NCBI RefSeq assembly: GCF_028867935.1
Contig: NZ_JAPQNS010000016.1
Location: forward strand, 1 to 64,000
From: Flavobacterium sp. SUN052
Lineage (GTDB): Bacteria; Bacteroidota; Bacteroidia; Flavobacteriales; Flavobacteriaceae
Length of the DNA: 64,000 bases
Direction: 5' to 3'
The position numbers and the translations under genes are program-made. This document shows positions 1 through 8,322 of the stretch, one piece after another. Below the pieces are notes generated by a model. It was not told the DNA's origin and ran no database searches. It saw only the letters and a list, made by a program, of their open reading frames with translations. Position 1 is the stretch's first letter; every line of letters starts with the position of its first letter.

Positions 1-113
1 GTTGGTGGTGATAAGGCGGGTGGACACCTTTTTCCATGTCGAACAGAGCCGTTAAGCCCCGTGCTGCCGATGGTACTGGAGTCAGATCCGGGAGAGTAGG
101 AAGCTGCCACCTC
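1..113 (+). rRNA. rrf: 5S ribosomal RNA
   Basis: The opening bases (TTGGTGG...) pair with CCACC near position 110. Between them lie the conserved 5S elements: the CGAACAG stretch around 40-48, GTTAAGCCCC around 51-60, GATGGTACTG around 69-78 and GGGAGAGTAGG around 90-100. The gene starts at or a base or two before the window edge, so it closes an rRNA operon (16S-23S-5S) lying to the left. A terminator follows directly. Confidence 0.93.
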
Positions 114-128
114 TACTATTGAGTGACA

Positions 129-162
129 AAAGCATCCTGGACAAATTGTTCAGGATGCTTTT
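129..162 (+). terminator. Rho-independent terminator of the rRNA operon
   Basis: An AAAGCATCCTG arm and a CAGGATGCTTT arm flank a short loop and run into six Ts. It lies about 15 bases after the end of the 5S rRNA, so it most likely ends the rRNA transcript. From here to about 350 I see no gene. Confidence 0.85.
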
Positions 163-1529
163 TTGTTGTTAAAGGGATAAGTAGGCTGGTGTGAGAATGG
201 TATTGAACTAGACATACTGTGCGCTACTTGCCTTCATTTGGTCAGCAAAAAGAAAGTCCCTGTGACAGTCAAGCGAACGCTTTTATCCGTTAATTGTCAG
301 TTTAATCGTTGTCATTCTGTCTTATTTCGTCGTCAATTCCAGAGAACATGCTTTATGGTAATGCAAACACCATAATCGAGCCCGAAGGGTTTGCTTCAGT
401 GCCATTCACCGACAGAGCGATGTATTGCTTCCCTTTCACCATATAAGAGTTTACATTGGCATTATTGGGGGCGGGAAGTGTGATCTCCCACAGCAGCTTA
501 CCGTTTTTTTTGTCAAAAGCCCACAATTTTTTATCGGCTGCCCCACTGATAAATACCAAACCACCTGTCGTAACCATTGGTCCTGACCTGCCTAACAGAC
601 CTGTAGGAGGTGTCCCTTTTTCTTGCCGTTTTTCATCATTGCCAAGTGGTATTTGCCATTCATACTCACCGGTCGAAAGGTTCAACGCATTCAAGGTTCC
701 CCACGGGGTTTTTATGGCTGGATTACCGCTTGGATCGGTCCAAGTAGTATATCATGTTGTGTTCATGTACCTCGCGGGGATTTCGGTGCTATTGGTAACT
801 TGGGGTACTTCAATTTTTGTGTCTTTCATGTCGTATATAAAAGCCATGATGGCTCGTTCTTCAGCCGCCGATAGAACGCCTTTAAAGCCGGGCATTTGAC
901 CGCCCCCTTTGCGTATCTTTTCGAGTGTCCTCGTTCCGGTTTTCTCCCTTTCAAACCTACTAGGGAAGGAAAGGTGGGCGGTAGGCCTTTCTTTTCCTGA
1001 CCATGACATGCCCCACAGTGTTGTAGATAGGTTACCCGTCCTTTTTCAAACAGCGTATTATTTTGGGCCGTAAAATGCTTGTTGGCATCAACCATGGTTT
1101 GTGTTTCTGGTTGATTATTCCCTCTGACGTATAGATACGTGGTGCCGGGGTCAAAAGCGGCACCACCCCAATTGCCTCCTCCTCTGGTGGCCGGAATCGC
1201 CAATGTTCCTTTAAAATCGGGTGGAGTGAACAAGCCTTCATAACGTAACGACCGGAATTTTTTCACGATCGCTTCGTGGTCGGCATCCGAGTAATGGGTA
1301 AGGTCATCTTCGGTCAATAATTGTTTGACAAAGGGTTTGGGTTTTACAGGGAACGGTTGCGTTGGCCAGGCCTCTTCACCCGGAATTGTTGAAGCCGGTA
1401 TGTTCCGTTCTTCAACCGGGAAAAGTGGCACACCGGTATCCCGGTTCAATACAAAGACAAATCCCTGCTTAGTGATTTGAGCGACCGCATCAAAGTCTTT
1501 TCCTTCCTTTTTTATCGTTACTAGTGCTA

Positions 1530-2716
1530 CTTAAAGACTAAGTGGTCGGGTATAATTTATGCAACTTGATACGGGCGTCTTTGGTCGTGAACTGCCAGTT
1601 GGCTTTGGCTTGTTTAGCATTCCGTTTCCGCTGCCAGAGGCTGATTTCGCTGGCTAAGAACTCTTTGCTGGCAAAAGGGCGGTTGAGACAATCACGCTGT
1701 AAAATAGATAACTCTATTTCGGCCATGTCCAGCCAAGACCCATGCTTGGGCGTGTAGACAAACTCCAGCCGATCCAGGTAGCTTTTGGCTGCTTCGGCCC
1801 CGAAGACATTGTAAAAAGCACTGGGTTTATGAGCACTAAAATTGTCACCAACCACCGTCATTTTCAGGCAGCTTGCATAGGGGCCATCCAATAAATTGGC
1901 AATCACGCTCACCCACGTAATGGCTTTATGATCGTCCCTGACTTCCACAAAACGCTGCCCTCCCAAGGGCTCAAAGGCCATGTAAATTTGACCAACACCT
2001 TGTCGGATATAGTCTGAATCTTCGATGCGAGTCCCGTCCGTTGACCGGTATTGCTTGATTTCAATGAGTTGTTTGGGAGATTCGTCCACACAAACAACGG
2101 GGAACTGCTTATCATAAGGGCGCTCATAAACAGCTAGAACCTGCTCCATATGGTACACGAAATCAGCACTTTGCTTGGGCGGAATCACGGCAGCGGCCGA
2201 CCGCCAGCCTTTAACCCGCCAGGGCTTGAGTTCATTTTTTTTAAAACCGTGGCCACACTCGTATGCGAAAGCGTTTCGACCACCTGTAATTCCACCAACC
2301 GATCGGCGATGGCTTGTAATTTCCAGCGGCTTTCCCCAGCGGGTGGTTCACTACAGGCAATGGCAATCAAGTGGGCTTCCACTTCTCCGGTTATCTTTTT
2401 GTCGGAGCGAGGCTGTCGAACTTTGGGCTCAAACAAAGCCATCCCTTGCTCACAAAACTCTTTGCGAATCCGCTCGATACTACGAGTAGAGAGATGGTAG
2501 GTAGTGGCAATAGTGGTTTGGCTCTGTCGTTCTACGGCCTCGTCACTGGCCAAAAGGACCTGTGCTTTTTGAATGAGTTTAGCGGCTGCTTTCCCTTTTT
2601 GTACTTTAGCCAATAAGTCTGTACGTTCGGTGGCTGTGAGTGTGAGTCGATGCTTGGTCATGGAAAGATGAACTAGAGCATCAAAAATACCAAAAGCCGA
2701 CAGACTAATCTTTAGC
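1530..2716 (-). mobile_element. IS630-family insertion sequence
   Basis: An element of about 1.19 kb carrying an IS630-type transposase. The ends form an imperfect inverted repeat: CTTAAAGACTAAGTGGTCGG at the left edge and GCTAAAGATTAGTCTGTCGG on the complement at the right edge. It is flanked by TA (1528-1529 and 2717-2718), the target duplication expected of the IS630/Tc1-mariner group; the shared flank extends to GCTA, so a 4-base duplication cannot be excluded. Removing the element and one TA restores the host frame (GTG TTA GCA CTA GTA ACG). Both ends and the transposase look intact, so it may be a recent arrival. Confidence 0.88.
1538..2661 (-). CDS. IS630 transposase, two frames joined by a -1 frameshift
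   Basis: DNA-cutting and strand-transfer enzyme of the IS. The first frame (2661 to 2185, 158 aa) holds the helix-turn-helix part (TTIATTYHLSTRSIERIRKE). The second (2188 to 1538) holds the RNase-H-fold DDE domain: VVCVDESPKQ (first Asp), MTVVGDNFSAHK (second Asp) and GSWLDMAEIELSI (Glu). Homology continues across the frames only if the ribosome slips back one base at a run of eight As (minus strand, 2242-2235; TTTTAAAAAAAATG). That gives LKKNELKPWRVKGWRSAAAV and then IPPKQSADF, the expected IS630 linker. The catalytic residues are all present, so the frame break looks programmed rather than a defect, although a true mutation is possible. Confidence 0.85.
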
Positions 2717-3255
2717 TAACACTAGATTGGGTGGTGCCGGTAAATCGTAATCCCATATGTCGTGGTGATGAACGGTCTGAAAATGCCATTTGTAATGACC
2801 CGTGGCAGCGTCTAACGCCAGTACACAATTACCATACAGGTTGGCACCTTTTCGATCGGCCCCGTAATAATCATACGTTGGGGAGACCAACGCTAAAAAG
2901 ACCATGCCTCGTTTGCGGTCAATACTCAACCCGCCCCAGCAGTTTACACCACCGGCATACTTGTAGGCATCCTTGGGCCAGGTGTCATAGCCCGGTTCAC
3001 CAGGGTGGGGTATGGTGTGAAACGTCCATACTAATTTGCCCGTTCTGCAATTGTAGGCTCTGATGTAGCCCGGTGCTGCCCCGTAAAAATCGGGTACTCT
3101 TGATCCGATGATGATCAGATCGTTAAAAACTCGCCCGGGCGTCGATAAGGTTACAGAAATTTTAGTAGGGTCATCTCGAACACCTACATTGAGATTCACT
3201 TTCCCATTCGTCCCAAATGAAGGAATCAACTTACCTGTCTTGGCATCAATCGCCA

Positions 3256-3780
3256 TCAAGTAGTTACTTGCAGCATAGATGATCCGTTTATCGGTCCCTT
3301 TTTCCCAGTAGGTGACACCCCTACTCGCTGCTGCTGGCTCCCCTTCGGCCAAGGCACGCTAAAGAGTTCTATTCCTTTTCCTAACCTTGCCAAAACAATA
3401 AGGCCCGCTTTCACCTGGTGATCATCCTGATTATAAAATGCAGCAATTCCACCGCCTAGCCAATACGATAAATCGCCCTTTTGATAGGTCGTTTTTCGAG
3501 GTCCTTCTTTGGACAATTCCTGAGGAAGGCTGCTGTATTTCTCCCGCTTTCCAATGTCATCCATGGTCAGTGTTAATGGCAGCAGTTTTATAAACTCTCT
3601 ACTTGTTTGACTTTCAATCAATGTGGTTACCGTTTCTCGTTCACCCACCGTTATTTTTACGAATAGCTTGTCATTGAGTGTCACTTTTTCTGATTGACTA
3701 ATTTTTATTATTTCACTTCCTATAGGAACACGGGTCAGCATAACGCTTGTAACCGTTAAAAGAATGAGCCCTTTGGTCAT
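3256..3780 (-). pseudogene. Cyclophilin-like fold protein, 3' end fused out of frame to dehydrogenase remnant
   Basis: The first 145 residues or so match the small cyclophilin-like-fold family: a hydrophobic N-terminus (possible signal peptide, residues 1-20), then TTLIESQTSREFIKLLPLTL, a GDLSYWLGGGIAAFYN segment and LIVLARLGKGIELF. The usual last strands after GIELF are absent. From about 3350 the reading frame runs in the wrong frame through the dehydrogenase remnant and stops at 3256. This looks like a deletion that joined the 3' end of this gene to the middle of the neighbour. The family has no settled function. An AraC-type regulator remnant lies divergently upstream, an arrangement I have seen often for this family in Bacteroidota. 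Confidence 0.7.
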
Positions 3781-4046
3781 TTTTGCTGTTGATTTTTCAG
3801 ACTTTCATTGAACTCTTGTCCGCTAAACCCGCGGACATATAATCAGTGATGACGTACAGTGGTATCGTCTCCGCCTGTTTTAGAAGCGATTCAAACGGAC
3901 TTGGCAAAGTTCAAGCTGAATTTTGAATCAGGCTGTATAGAAATTACGGGAATCTGTATCAAAATCACTGATCCAGTCAGGCAGATAAAAAAACGCTCTC
4001 TTCATACCCTACATTTGGGCTTGATTACACGAACTCTCCTTAGGCT

Positions 4047-4637
4047 ATGGCTGATATCCATAAATTCGACACGGTTAGCCAGCATAGTGCCTTTAATAAA
4101 AATACGACTCGGCATCCATTGGTTAATATCATTGATCTATCTAAATCAGATCCCCGATATCGTCGACGATTGCACTTTGGGTTCTACACTATTTTTTGGA
4201 AACAGGTTAAATGCGGGGATATAGTATACGGACGTAACACCTACGATTATCAGGAGGGCACCCTCGTCTTTCTGGCACTGGGCCAACTGATTGGAGAGAA
4301 TAACGGAGAGTTTTTCAACCGCTAGGACAAGCATTGGTTTTTCACCCGGATCTGATTCATGGCACATCATTAGGTCGGCATATTCAGGAGTATACGTTTT
4401 TTCTTACAAATCTCGAGAAGCCCTGCATCTATCGGAGACGGAGCGCCAAATCGTTTCGGATTGTTTTGCAAAGATTGATCTTGAATTAAATGAACGAATC
4501 GACAAATACAGTAAAAAGTTAATAATATTGAACTATTTTTAGATTACTGCATTCGCTTCTACGACCGTCAGTTTATCACTCGTGATCATGTGCATAAGGG
4601 GATTATTGAACAGTTTGGACAGTTACTAACCGAATAA
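4047..4637 (+). pseudogene. AraC-family regulator, frameshifted and lacking its DNA-binding domain
   Basis: The first frame (4047-4325) encodes the cupin-like sensor half of a Bacteroidota AraC regulator (HPLVNIIDLSKSDPR, FYTIFWKQVKCGDIVYGRN, YDYQEGTLVFLALGQ). After a break near 4320 the homology moves to the frame covering 4330-4542 (EALHLSETERQIVSDCFAKI). It moves again near 4540 to DYCIRFYDRQFITRDHVHKG, ending with a stop at 4635-4637. The two helix-turn-helix motifs that should follow are missing. It sits divergent from the cyclophilin-like remnant and probably once regulated it. Confidence 0.82.
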
Positions 4638-4684
4638 AAGCAAGGCTGATATAGAAGCATCTTAGTTTCCAGTAAATGGGGCCG

Positions 4685-5443
4685 TTACAAGGCCCCTTTT
4701 GGGTAGTTAGTCTGCCTCCATTCGGTCAATACGATGCCCACAATCAACCAGCAGATACCCAGCAGGTACCCGCCTAATACATCACTTAAAAAATGTACAC
4801 CCAGATAAATTCGGCTAAATCCAACCGCTAGAATCATCAGTGCAGCCAGTAGGCCGGTCAGAACCTGGTGCCCAAAGCGATGCTGACTACGGATCAACCA
4901 GTAAGCCAACAGGCCATACAGCAGCATGGCCGTAGCCGAATGTCCACTCGGAAACGAATAGCCCGTCTCTGGATAATAGGCCACCTGAAGCGGTCGTTCC
5001 CGAACAAACGTTCGTTTACCCACCTGCACAAACAAACCTACGCCACCCAGTAGCAACCATAAGATCAGTACATGCCGCCGTTTTTGTCGCCACAGAAAAA
5101 ACACGGACCCCAGCACGGCTATGCCGATTGTGGCTGGTTGGGAGCCAAACCACGTGATGGAATACAACAACAGGCTTACACGAGTGGAGCGTGCATCGAA
5201 AAGTGTCTGGGTAAACCAGTGATCCACCTGCACCATTGGCTCAGTCTTAACAATATTCTCGGCTACTTCGGATAAGATCATACCGTTTACGACCAGTAAG
5301 CCAAGGAGTACTGTCAGGGGTAGGCCCGTAAACTGACTGGTTGTTAATCGGGCCGACAACCAACGTGCTACAGTTGGATATCGCTCGGCAAGCGGGCCAA
5401 ATCGATTATAAAGGGACTGAAGTACCCTGTCTTTTGTCATCAT
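4685..5443 (-). CDS. PAP2-family membrane phosphatase
   Basis: Integral membrane acid phosphatase of the phosphatidic-acid phosphatase 2 type, likely acting on lipid phosphates or pyrophosphates at the outer face of the inner membrane. All three signature motifs are present: KRTFVRERP (KX6RP), PSGHSA, and SRIYLGVHFLSD (SRX5HX3D). About six hydrophobic segments surround them. I chose the ATG at 5443 (a second ATG follows at 5440) over an upstream TTG. A small GC-rich hairpin (4678-4696) overlaps its last codons. The substrate (undecaprenyl pyrophosphate, phosphatidylglycerophosphate or other) cannot be read from the sequence. Confidence 0.87.
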   Translation of the reverse strand: MMTKDRVLQSLYNRFGPLAERYPTVARWLSARLTTSQFTGLPLTVLLGLLVVNGMILSEVAENIVKTEPMVQVDHWFTQTLFDARSTRVSLLLYSITWFGSQPATIGIAVLGSVFFLWRQKRRHVLILWLLLGGVGLFVQVGKRTFVRERPLQVAYYPETGYSFPSGHSATAMLLYGLLAYWLIRSQHRFGHQVLTGLLAALMILAVGFSRIYLGVHFLSDVLGGYLLGICWLIVGIVLTEWRQTNYPKGAL

Positions 5444-5774
5444 ATATATCAACTACTTCCTAATCAGGTTGTTCCAAAACGTAACCATGCCTCCTATGCG
5501 ATCAGGTAGTACTTCTGAACCAGCCTAACGATTGGGCAAGATTATCGTCAAATCCTGAAGCAAATCAGTAGCTGGAAAGCAAAAGGCTCAATTCAATCGG
5601 CGTCCTCGCAGCGGCTGAGTAAGTAACGGGCTTCGGTTTCTGATCGAGCAGGCTCTAGTCTAGGTGCAGTTGGTGGGCACAGGATCGGTGAAACAGGAGC
5701 GAACTCCGTCAAGTGGACATTACCGTGTTTACCCGAGATGAAGCTTCTATAGAATTACTTCAGATTTTTGATTC
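5444..5774. other. Intergenic region without recognisable gene
   Basis: About 330 bases between the divergent PAP2 and response-regulator genes. Short open stretches occur but none has a convincing start or family resemblance. The region should hold the promoters of both genes; I could not pick a clear TTTG/TAnnTTTG pair. Confidence 0.5.
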
Positions 5775-5790
5775 ACCTTTGATCAAAGGT
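5775..5790. promoter_or_regulatory. 16-bp perfect palindrome just before the response regulator start
   Basis: ACCTTTGATCAAAGGT is perfectly self-complementary and ends 7 bases before the ATG at 5798. It could be a dimer-binding operator, perhaps autoregulatory for the OmpR-type regulator that follows, or a hairpin that hides the start region. OmpR-type regulators more often bind direct repeats, so the binding protein is unknown. Confidence 0.45.
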
Positions 5791-5797
5791 TTGATGC

Positions 5798-6508
5798 ATG
5801 AAAATTCTGATAGTAGAAGACGAACCCGTGCTACTCATGGCCATGCGACAGTTTCTGGAAGAAGAGGGATACGTTGTTACGACAGCAGCCAGCTTTACGA
5901 CAGCGACGCAGGCCCTCAACGATTACGATTACGATTGCCTGGTGATCGACATTGGGCTGCCCGATGGTAATGGTCTGAATCTGATCCGACAGGTAAAAAA
6001 CGAAGAGAAGCCAACCAGTTCAACAGCCGTACCGACAACCCAACCCGGCCTGATCATTATTTCTGCCAAAGATTCGCTCGACGATAAACTGTTAGGACTG
6101 GAACTGGGATCGGACGATTATATCACCAAGCCCTTCCACCTGCCCGAACTCAATGCCCGCATCAAATCGGTGCTGCGTCGACGCTTCTTCGGCGGAAACA
6201 ACCTTATTCGTTACGGCGACATTACAGTCGATCCACTCTCGCACCGGGTGATGGTTCGGGAGCAAGCCCTGGACCTGACCGAAAAAGAGTACCATCTGTT
6301 ACTGTTCTTCCTGGCCAATACGAATCGGCTGCTGACCAAAGCAGCTATTGCTGAGTACGTCTGGGGTGACTACATGGATATGGCCGATTCGCACGATTTT
6401 CTTTACACCCACATCAAAAACCTGCGCCGAAAACTTCTGGAAGGCGGAGCGCCCGATTACCTCAGAACCCGCTACGGGGCGGGTTATATTTTCTCGACAG
6501 CCGCATGA
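5798..6508 (+). CDS. OmpR-family response regulator
   Basis: Two-component DNA-binding regulator of 236 aa. The receiver domain (about 1-130) starts MKILIVEDEP with the acidic pocket, has the phospho-acceptor Asp in CLVIDIGLPDGNG (about residue 51), and the conserved Lys in DDYITKPFHLPEL. The winged-helix output domain follows (about 140-236; LTEKEYHLLLFF, HIKNLRRKL, RTRYGAGYIF). The stop overlaps the start of the kinase gene (ATGA), so the pair is translationally coupled. The signal and targets are unknown. Confidence 0.93.
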   Translation: MKILIVEDEPVLLMAMRQFLEEEGYVVTTAASFTTATQALNDYDYDCLVIDIGLPDGNGLNLIRQVKNEEKPTSSTAVPTTQPGLIIISAKDSLDDKLLGLELGSDDYITKPFHLPELNARIKSVLRRRFFGGNNLIRYGDITVDPLSHRVMVREQALDLTEKEYHLLLFFLANTNRLLTKAAIAEYVWGDYMDMADSHDFLYTHIKNLRRKLLEGGAPDYLRTRYGAGYIFSTAA

Positions 6509-7794
6509 GTTTGCTTCGTAAAACCCTGCTGTATCTGGTACTGGCGGCCATTCCGGTGGCGATCGGGGGTGGCTGGCTTTTCCATACCCTCATCAGCAGG
6601 GTGGTCCGTTACGAAATTGATGAGCAACTCACCAGCGATCTGGCTTTTGTTGAGGAGCAATTACGCCTTGCAGATCGGCCCAATACCGAGGGCCAGCACC
6701 TTTTGGATAACCCGCACGTTGAGGAAATCCCCCCTGGCCGCTCCATGAAGCCCGTTTTTTCGGATACACTGGAATACGACCGGCGCGAAAAACAGCAGGT
6801 TCCTGTTCGTCGATTGATGGCCACGATGCAGGTTGGGGGCCACAACTATCTGGTCGTCGTGAAGCAGGCGATGGGAGAATTTTTCGAAATCACTCAGTTG
6901 CTGTCTGTCGGCATTATCATAGGCTTCCTGGGACTCCTGGCGTTGCTGCTAGTACTAAACAGCTGGGTATCCAGTCGGCTCTGGCGACCTTTTTATCAGC
7001 TTATCGACCAGCTCCGACTTTACCGGCTCGATGTCCGCACACCCACTACGTTTTCTACCAGCACCATCACCGAATTCAGTCAACTGGGACTGGCTCTCAA
7101 CGACATGAGCCGGACGCTGCATCAGCAGTACATCGCCCAAAAGGAGTTTACCGACCACGCAGCCCATGAGATGCAGACTCCGCTGGCCATCGCCACAACG
7201 CAACTGGATCAGCTACTGGCTACGGAACCACTCACTCAAGAGCAGGTTCAGGCCATGGAAGGGGCCCAGGCATCGATCCGGCGACTGACCCATCTGAATA
7301 AAAGTTTGCTGTTGTTGACCAAGATCGAGAACAATCAATTTGCCGATCAACAACCCATCAATCTCAGTCAGCTGGTTAATAAGCTGCGGCATAGCTTCGA
7401 ATCCTACGCCCAGCATCGGCAACTAAGCTGGGACGCTCAGGTAGCACCGGACATTAGCCAGGCGATGCATCCGAATCTGGCAGAAGTGTTGTTCAGTAAT
7501 CTCATGAAGAATGCGATTACGCACGGCCTGCCCAACACACACACACAGATGGTACTGACGAACACTTATTTCAAAACCGTCAATGTAGGTTTACCGTTAC
7601 CCTTTCCATCCGAACAACTTTTTGAGCGTTTCGTAAAAAATCCGTCCCGTCCTGAATCGACGGGGTTGGGGTTGGCCCTGGTCCGTCAAATCGCCGAACG
7701 CTATGGTATGCGCGTAGACTATGCTTACGATGCGTCAGCCCAGTTACACGCCTTTACCGTTCACTTCCCTGATGACTTACAATCAGCACTTTAA
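6505..7794 (+). CDS. Sensor histidine kinase, partner of the upstream regulator
   Basis: Membrane sensor kinase of 429 aa. Transmembrane segments at about 8-30 and 133-155 flank a short periplasmic sensor region; a HAMP-like linker follows. The H-box with the phospho-accepting His is AAHEMQTPLA (about residue 218). The ATPase domain has the N-box NLMKNAITHG and the glycine loop STGLGLALVRQIAERYG. The G1 region reads VNVGLPL rather than the usual DxGxG, a reduced form I associate with a Bacteroidota kinase subfamily, so activity is still likely. It overlaps the regulator gene by 4 bases. Confidence 0.9.
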   Translation: MSLLRKTLLYLVLAAIPVAIGGGWLFHTLISRVVRYEIDEQLTSDLAFVEEQLRLADRPNTEGQHLLDNPHVEEIPPGRSMKPVFSDTLEYDRREKQQVPVRRLMATMQVGGHNYLVVVKQAMGEFFEITQLLSVGIIIGFLGLLALLLVLNSWVSSRLWRPFYQLIDQLRLYRLDVRTPTTFSTSTITEFSQLGLALNDMSRTLHQQYIAQKEFTDHAAHEMQTPLAIATTQLDQLLATEPLTQEQVQAMEGAQASIRRLTHLNKSLLLLTKIENNQFADQQPINLSQLVNKLRHSFESYAQHRQLSWDAQVAPDISQAMHPNLAEVLFSNLMKNAITHGLPNTHTQMVLTNTYFKTVNVGLPLPFPSEQLFERFVKNPSRPESTGLGLALVRQIAERYGMRVDYAYDASAQLHAFTVHFPDDLQSAL

Positions 7795-8110
7795 CCCTGG
7801 CCTTTTTGTGTAGGGTAAACAAGAACGATGTACGCCCCGTACTGGCCGACCTGTGGAAACGGCTGGCCCATCCAATAGTCTACAGAATTACTCCCGAATT
7901 GTTCCTTTGTTTTGAGACGTACATCACCTTGCTGAAGATGGCTTTGAAGCGAATCAAGCTTAGCCAACAGCTGATCCATCAACTATGATTGGGCACAAAC
8001 ATAAACGGACACTTTTAGCGATTTTCCTGTATCAAAACTGTATCACAATGGGCGGATAATAAAGAAGTCAAACGAATCTAAACAGACGGTAGATAAAACT
8101 ATAACGTACT
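7795..8110. other. Intergenic region, no convincing gene
   Basis: Open frames of about 60 codons exist on both strands (7791-7982 minus, 7806-7988 plus), but neither has a recognisable family, a good start context or neighbours that support it. The minus one contains YWMGQPFPQVGQYG and might be a remnant of something. I treat the stretch as non-coding. Confidence 0.4.
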
Positions 8111-8123
8111 GAATATAAACGAA

Positions 8124-8157
8124 AAACCCCTTATTGACGGTCGTCAGAAAGGGGTTT
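8124..8157 (-). terminator. Rho-independent terminator after tRNA-Arg
   Basis: A 9-bp stem, AAACCCCTT with AAGGGGTTT, encloses a 16-base loop. On the minus strand the hairpin runs into five Ts. It lies 16 bases beyond the 3' end of the tRNA gene. Confidence 0.85.
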
Positions 8158-8173
8158 GTATAAACTACTTTGT

Positions 8174-8246
8174 GCACTCGTAGGGATTCGAACCCCAAAC
8201 CTCCTGATCCGTAGTCAGGTGCTCTATCCAATTGAGCTACGAATGC
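8174..8246 (-). tRNA. tRNA-Arg (anticodon ACG)
   Basis: Reads on the minus strand as a 73-base cloverleaf. The acceptor GCATTCG pairs with CGAGTGC, the anticodon stem CCTGA/TCAGG carries the loop CTACGGA, and the T-arm holds GGTTCGAATCC. The anticodon ACG (read as ICG after deamination) decodes CGU, CGC and CGA. CCA is not encoded. It has its own promoter and terminator. Confidence 0.97.
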
Positions 8247-8273
8247 ATAACACATTGCTCCGTGTTGGGACTG

Positions 8274-8305
8274 CAAAAGTAGGTATAATCGTTTGAAATC
8301 CCAAT
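8274..8305 (-). promoter_or_regulatory. Promoter of tRNA-Arg
   Basis: On the minus strand TACTTTTG (8281-8274) fits the Bacteroidota -7 box TAnnTTTG. An ATTG (8305-8302), one base off the -33 box TTTG, lies 20 bases upstream. Transcription would begin about 20 bases before the tRNA. Confidence 0.65.
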
Positions 8306-8322
8306 TTTGGGCAAAAAAAATC

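Larger units (their letters stand above)
353..3352 (-). pseudogene. PQQ-dependent dehydrogenase with cytochrome c domain, disrupted
   Basis: Remnant of a membrane or periplasmic quinoprotein dehydrogenase (PQQ beta-propeller). The upstream part (2705-3352) reads RGVTYWE, then ALDAATGHYKWHFQ and HHDIWDYDLPAPPNLV, typical of glucose/alcohol dehydrogenase propellers. An IS630-type element splits it after PPNLVLA. The next part (about 826-1527) resumes with DAVAQITKQGFVFVLNRDTG and carries a heme c site, HCGACH. Two frameshifts follow: the frame moves near 950-1000 to MPGFKGVLSAAEERAIMAFIYD, and again near 700-760 to the C-terminal NALNLSTGEYEWQIPLG...MVFALP. The N-terminal propeller blades before RGVTYWE are missing and replaced by a cyclophilin-like gene. 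The insertion, two frameshifts and truncation mean no working enzyme. Confidence 0.88.

Noticed and set aside
3859..4224. 121-codon open frame on the plus strand
   Set aside because: Most of it lies over the AraC remnant in another frame, and the first 60 codons match nothing I recognise.
7791..7982. 63-codon minus-strand frame after the kinase gene
   Set aside because: No family, poor support for a start; kept only as a note in the intergenic entry.
8174..8246. tRNA-Arg as an integration site
   Set aside because: No repeated tRNA 3' end and no integrase nearby.
8043..8276. 77-codon open frame across the tRNA-Arg gene (reads FVAQLDRAPDYGSGGLGFESLRVH)
   Set aside because: It is the translation of the tRNA gene itself, a familiar artefact.
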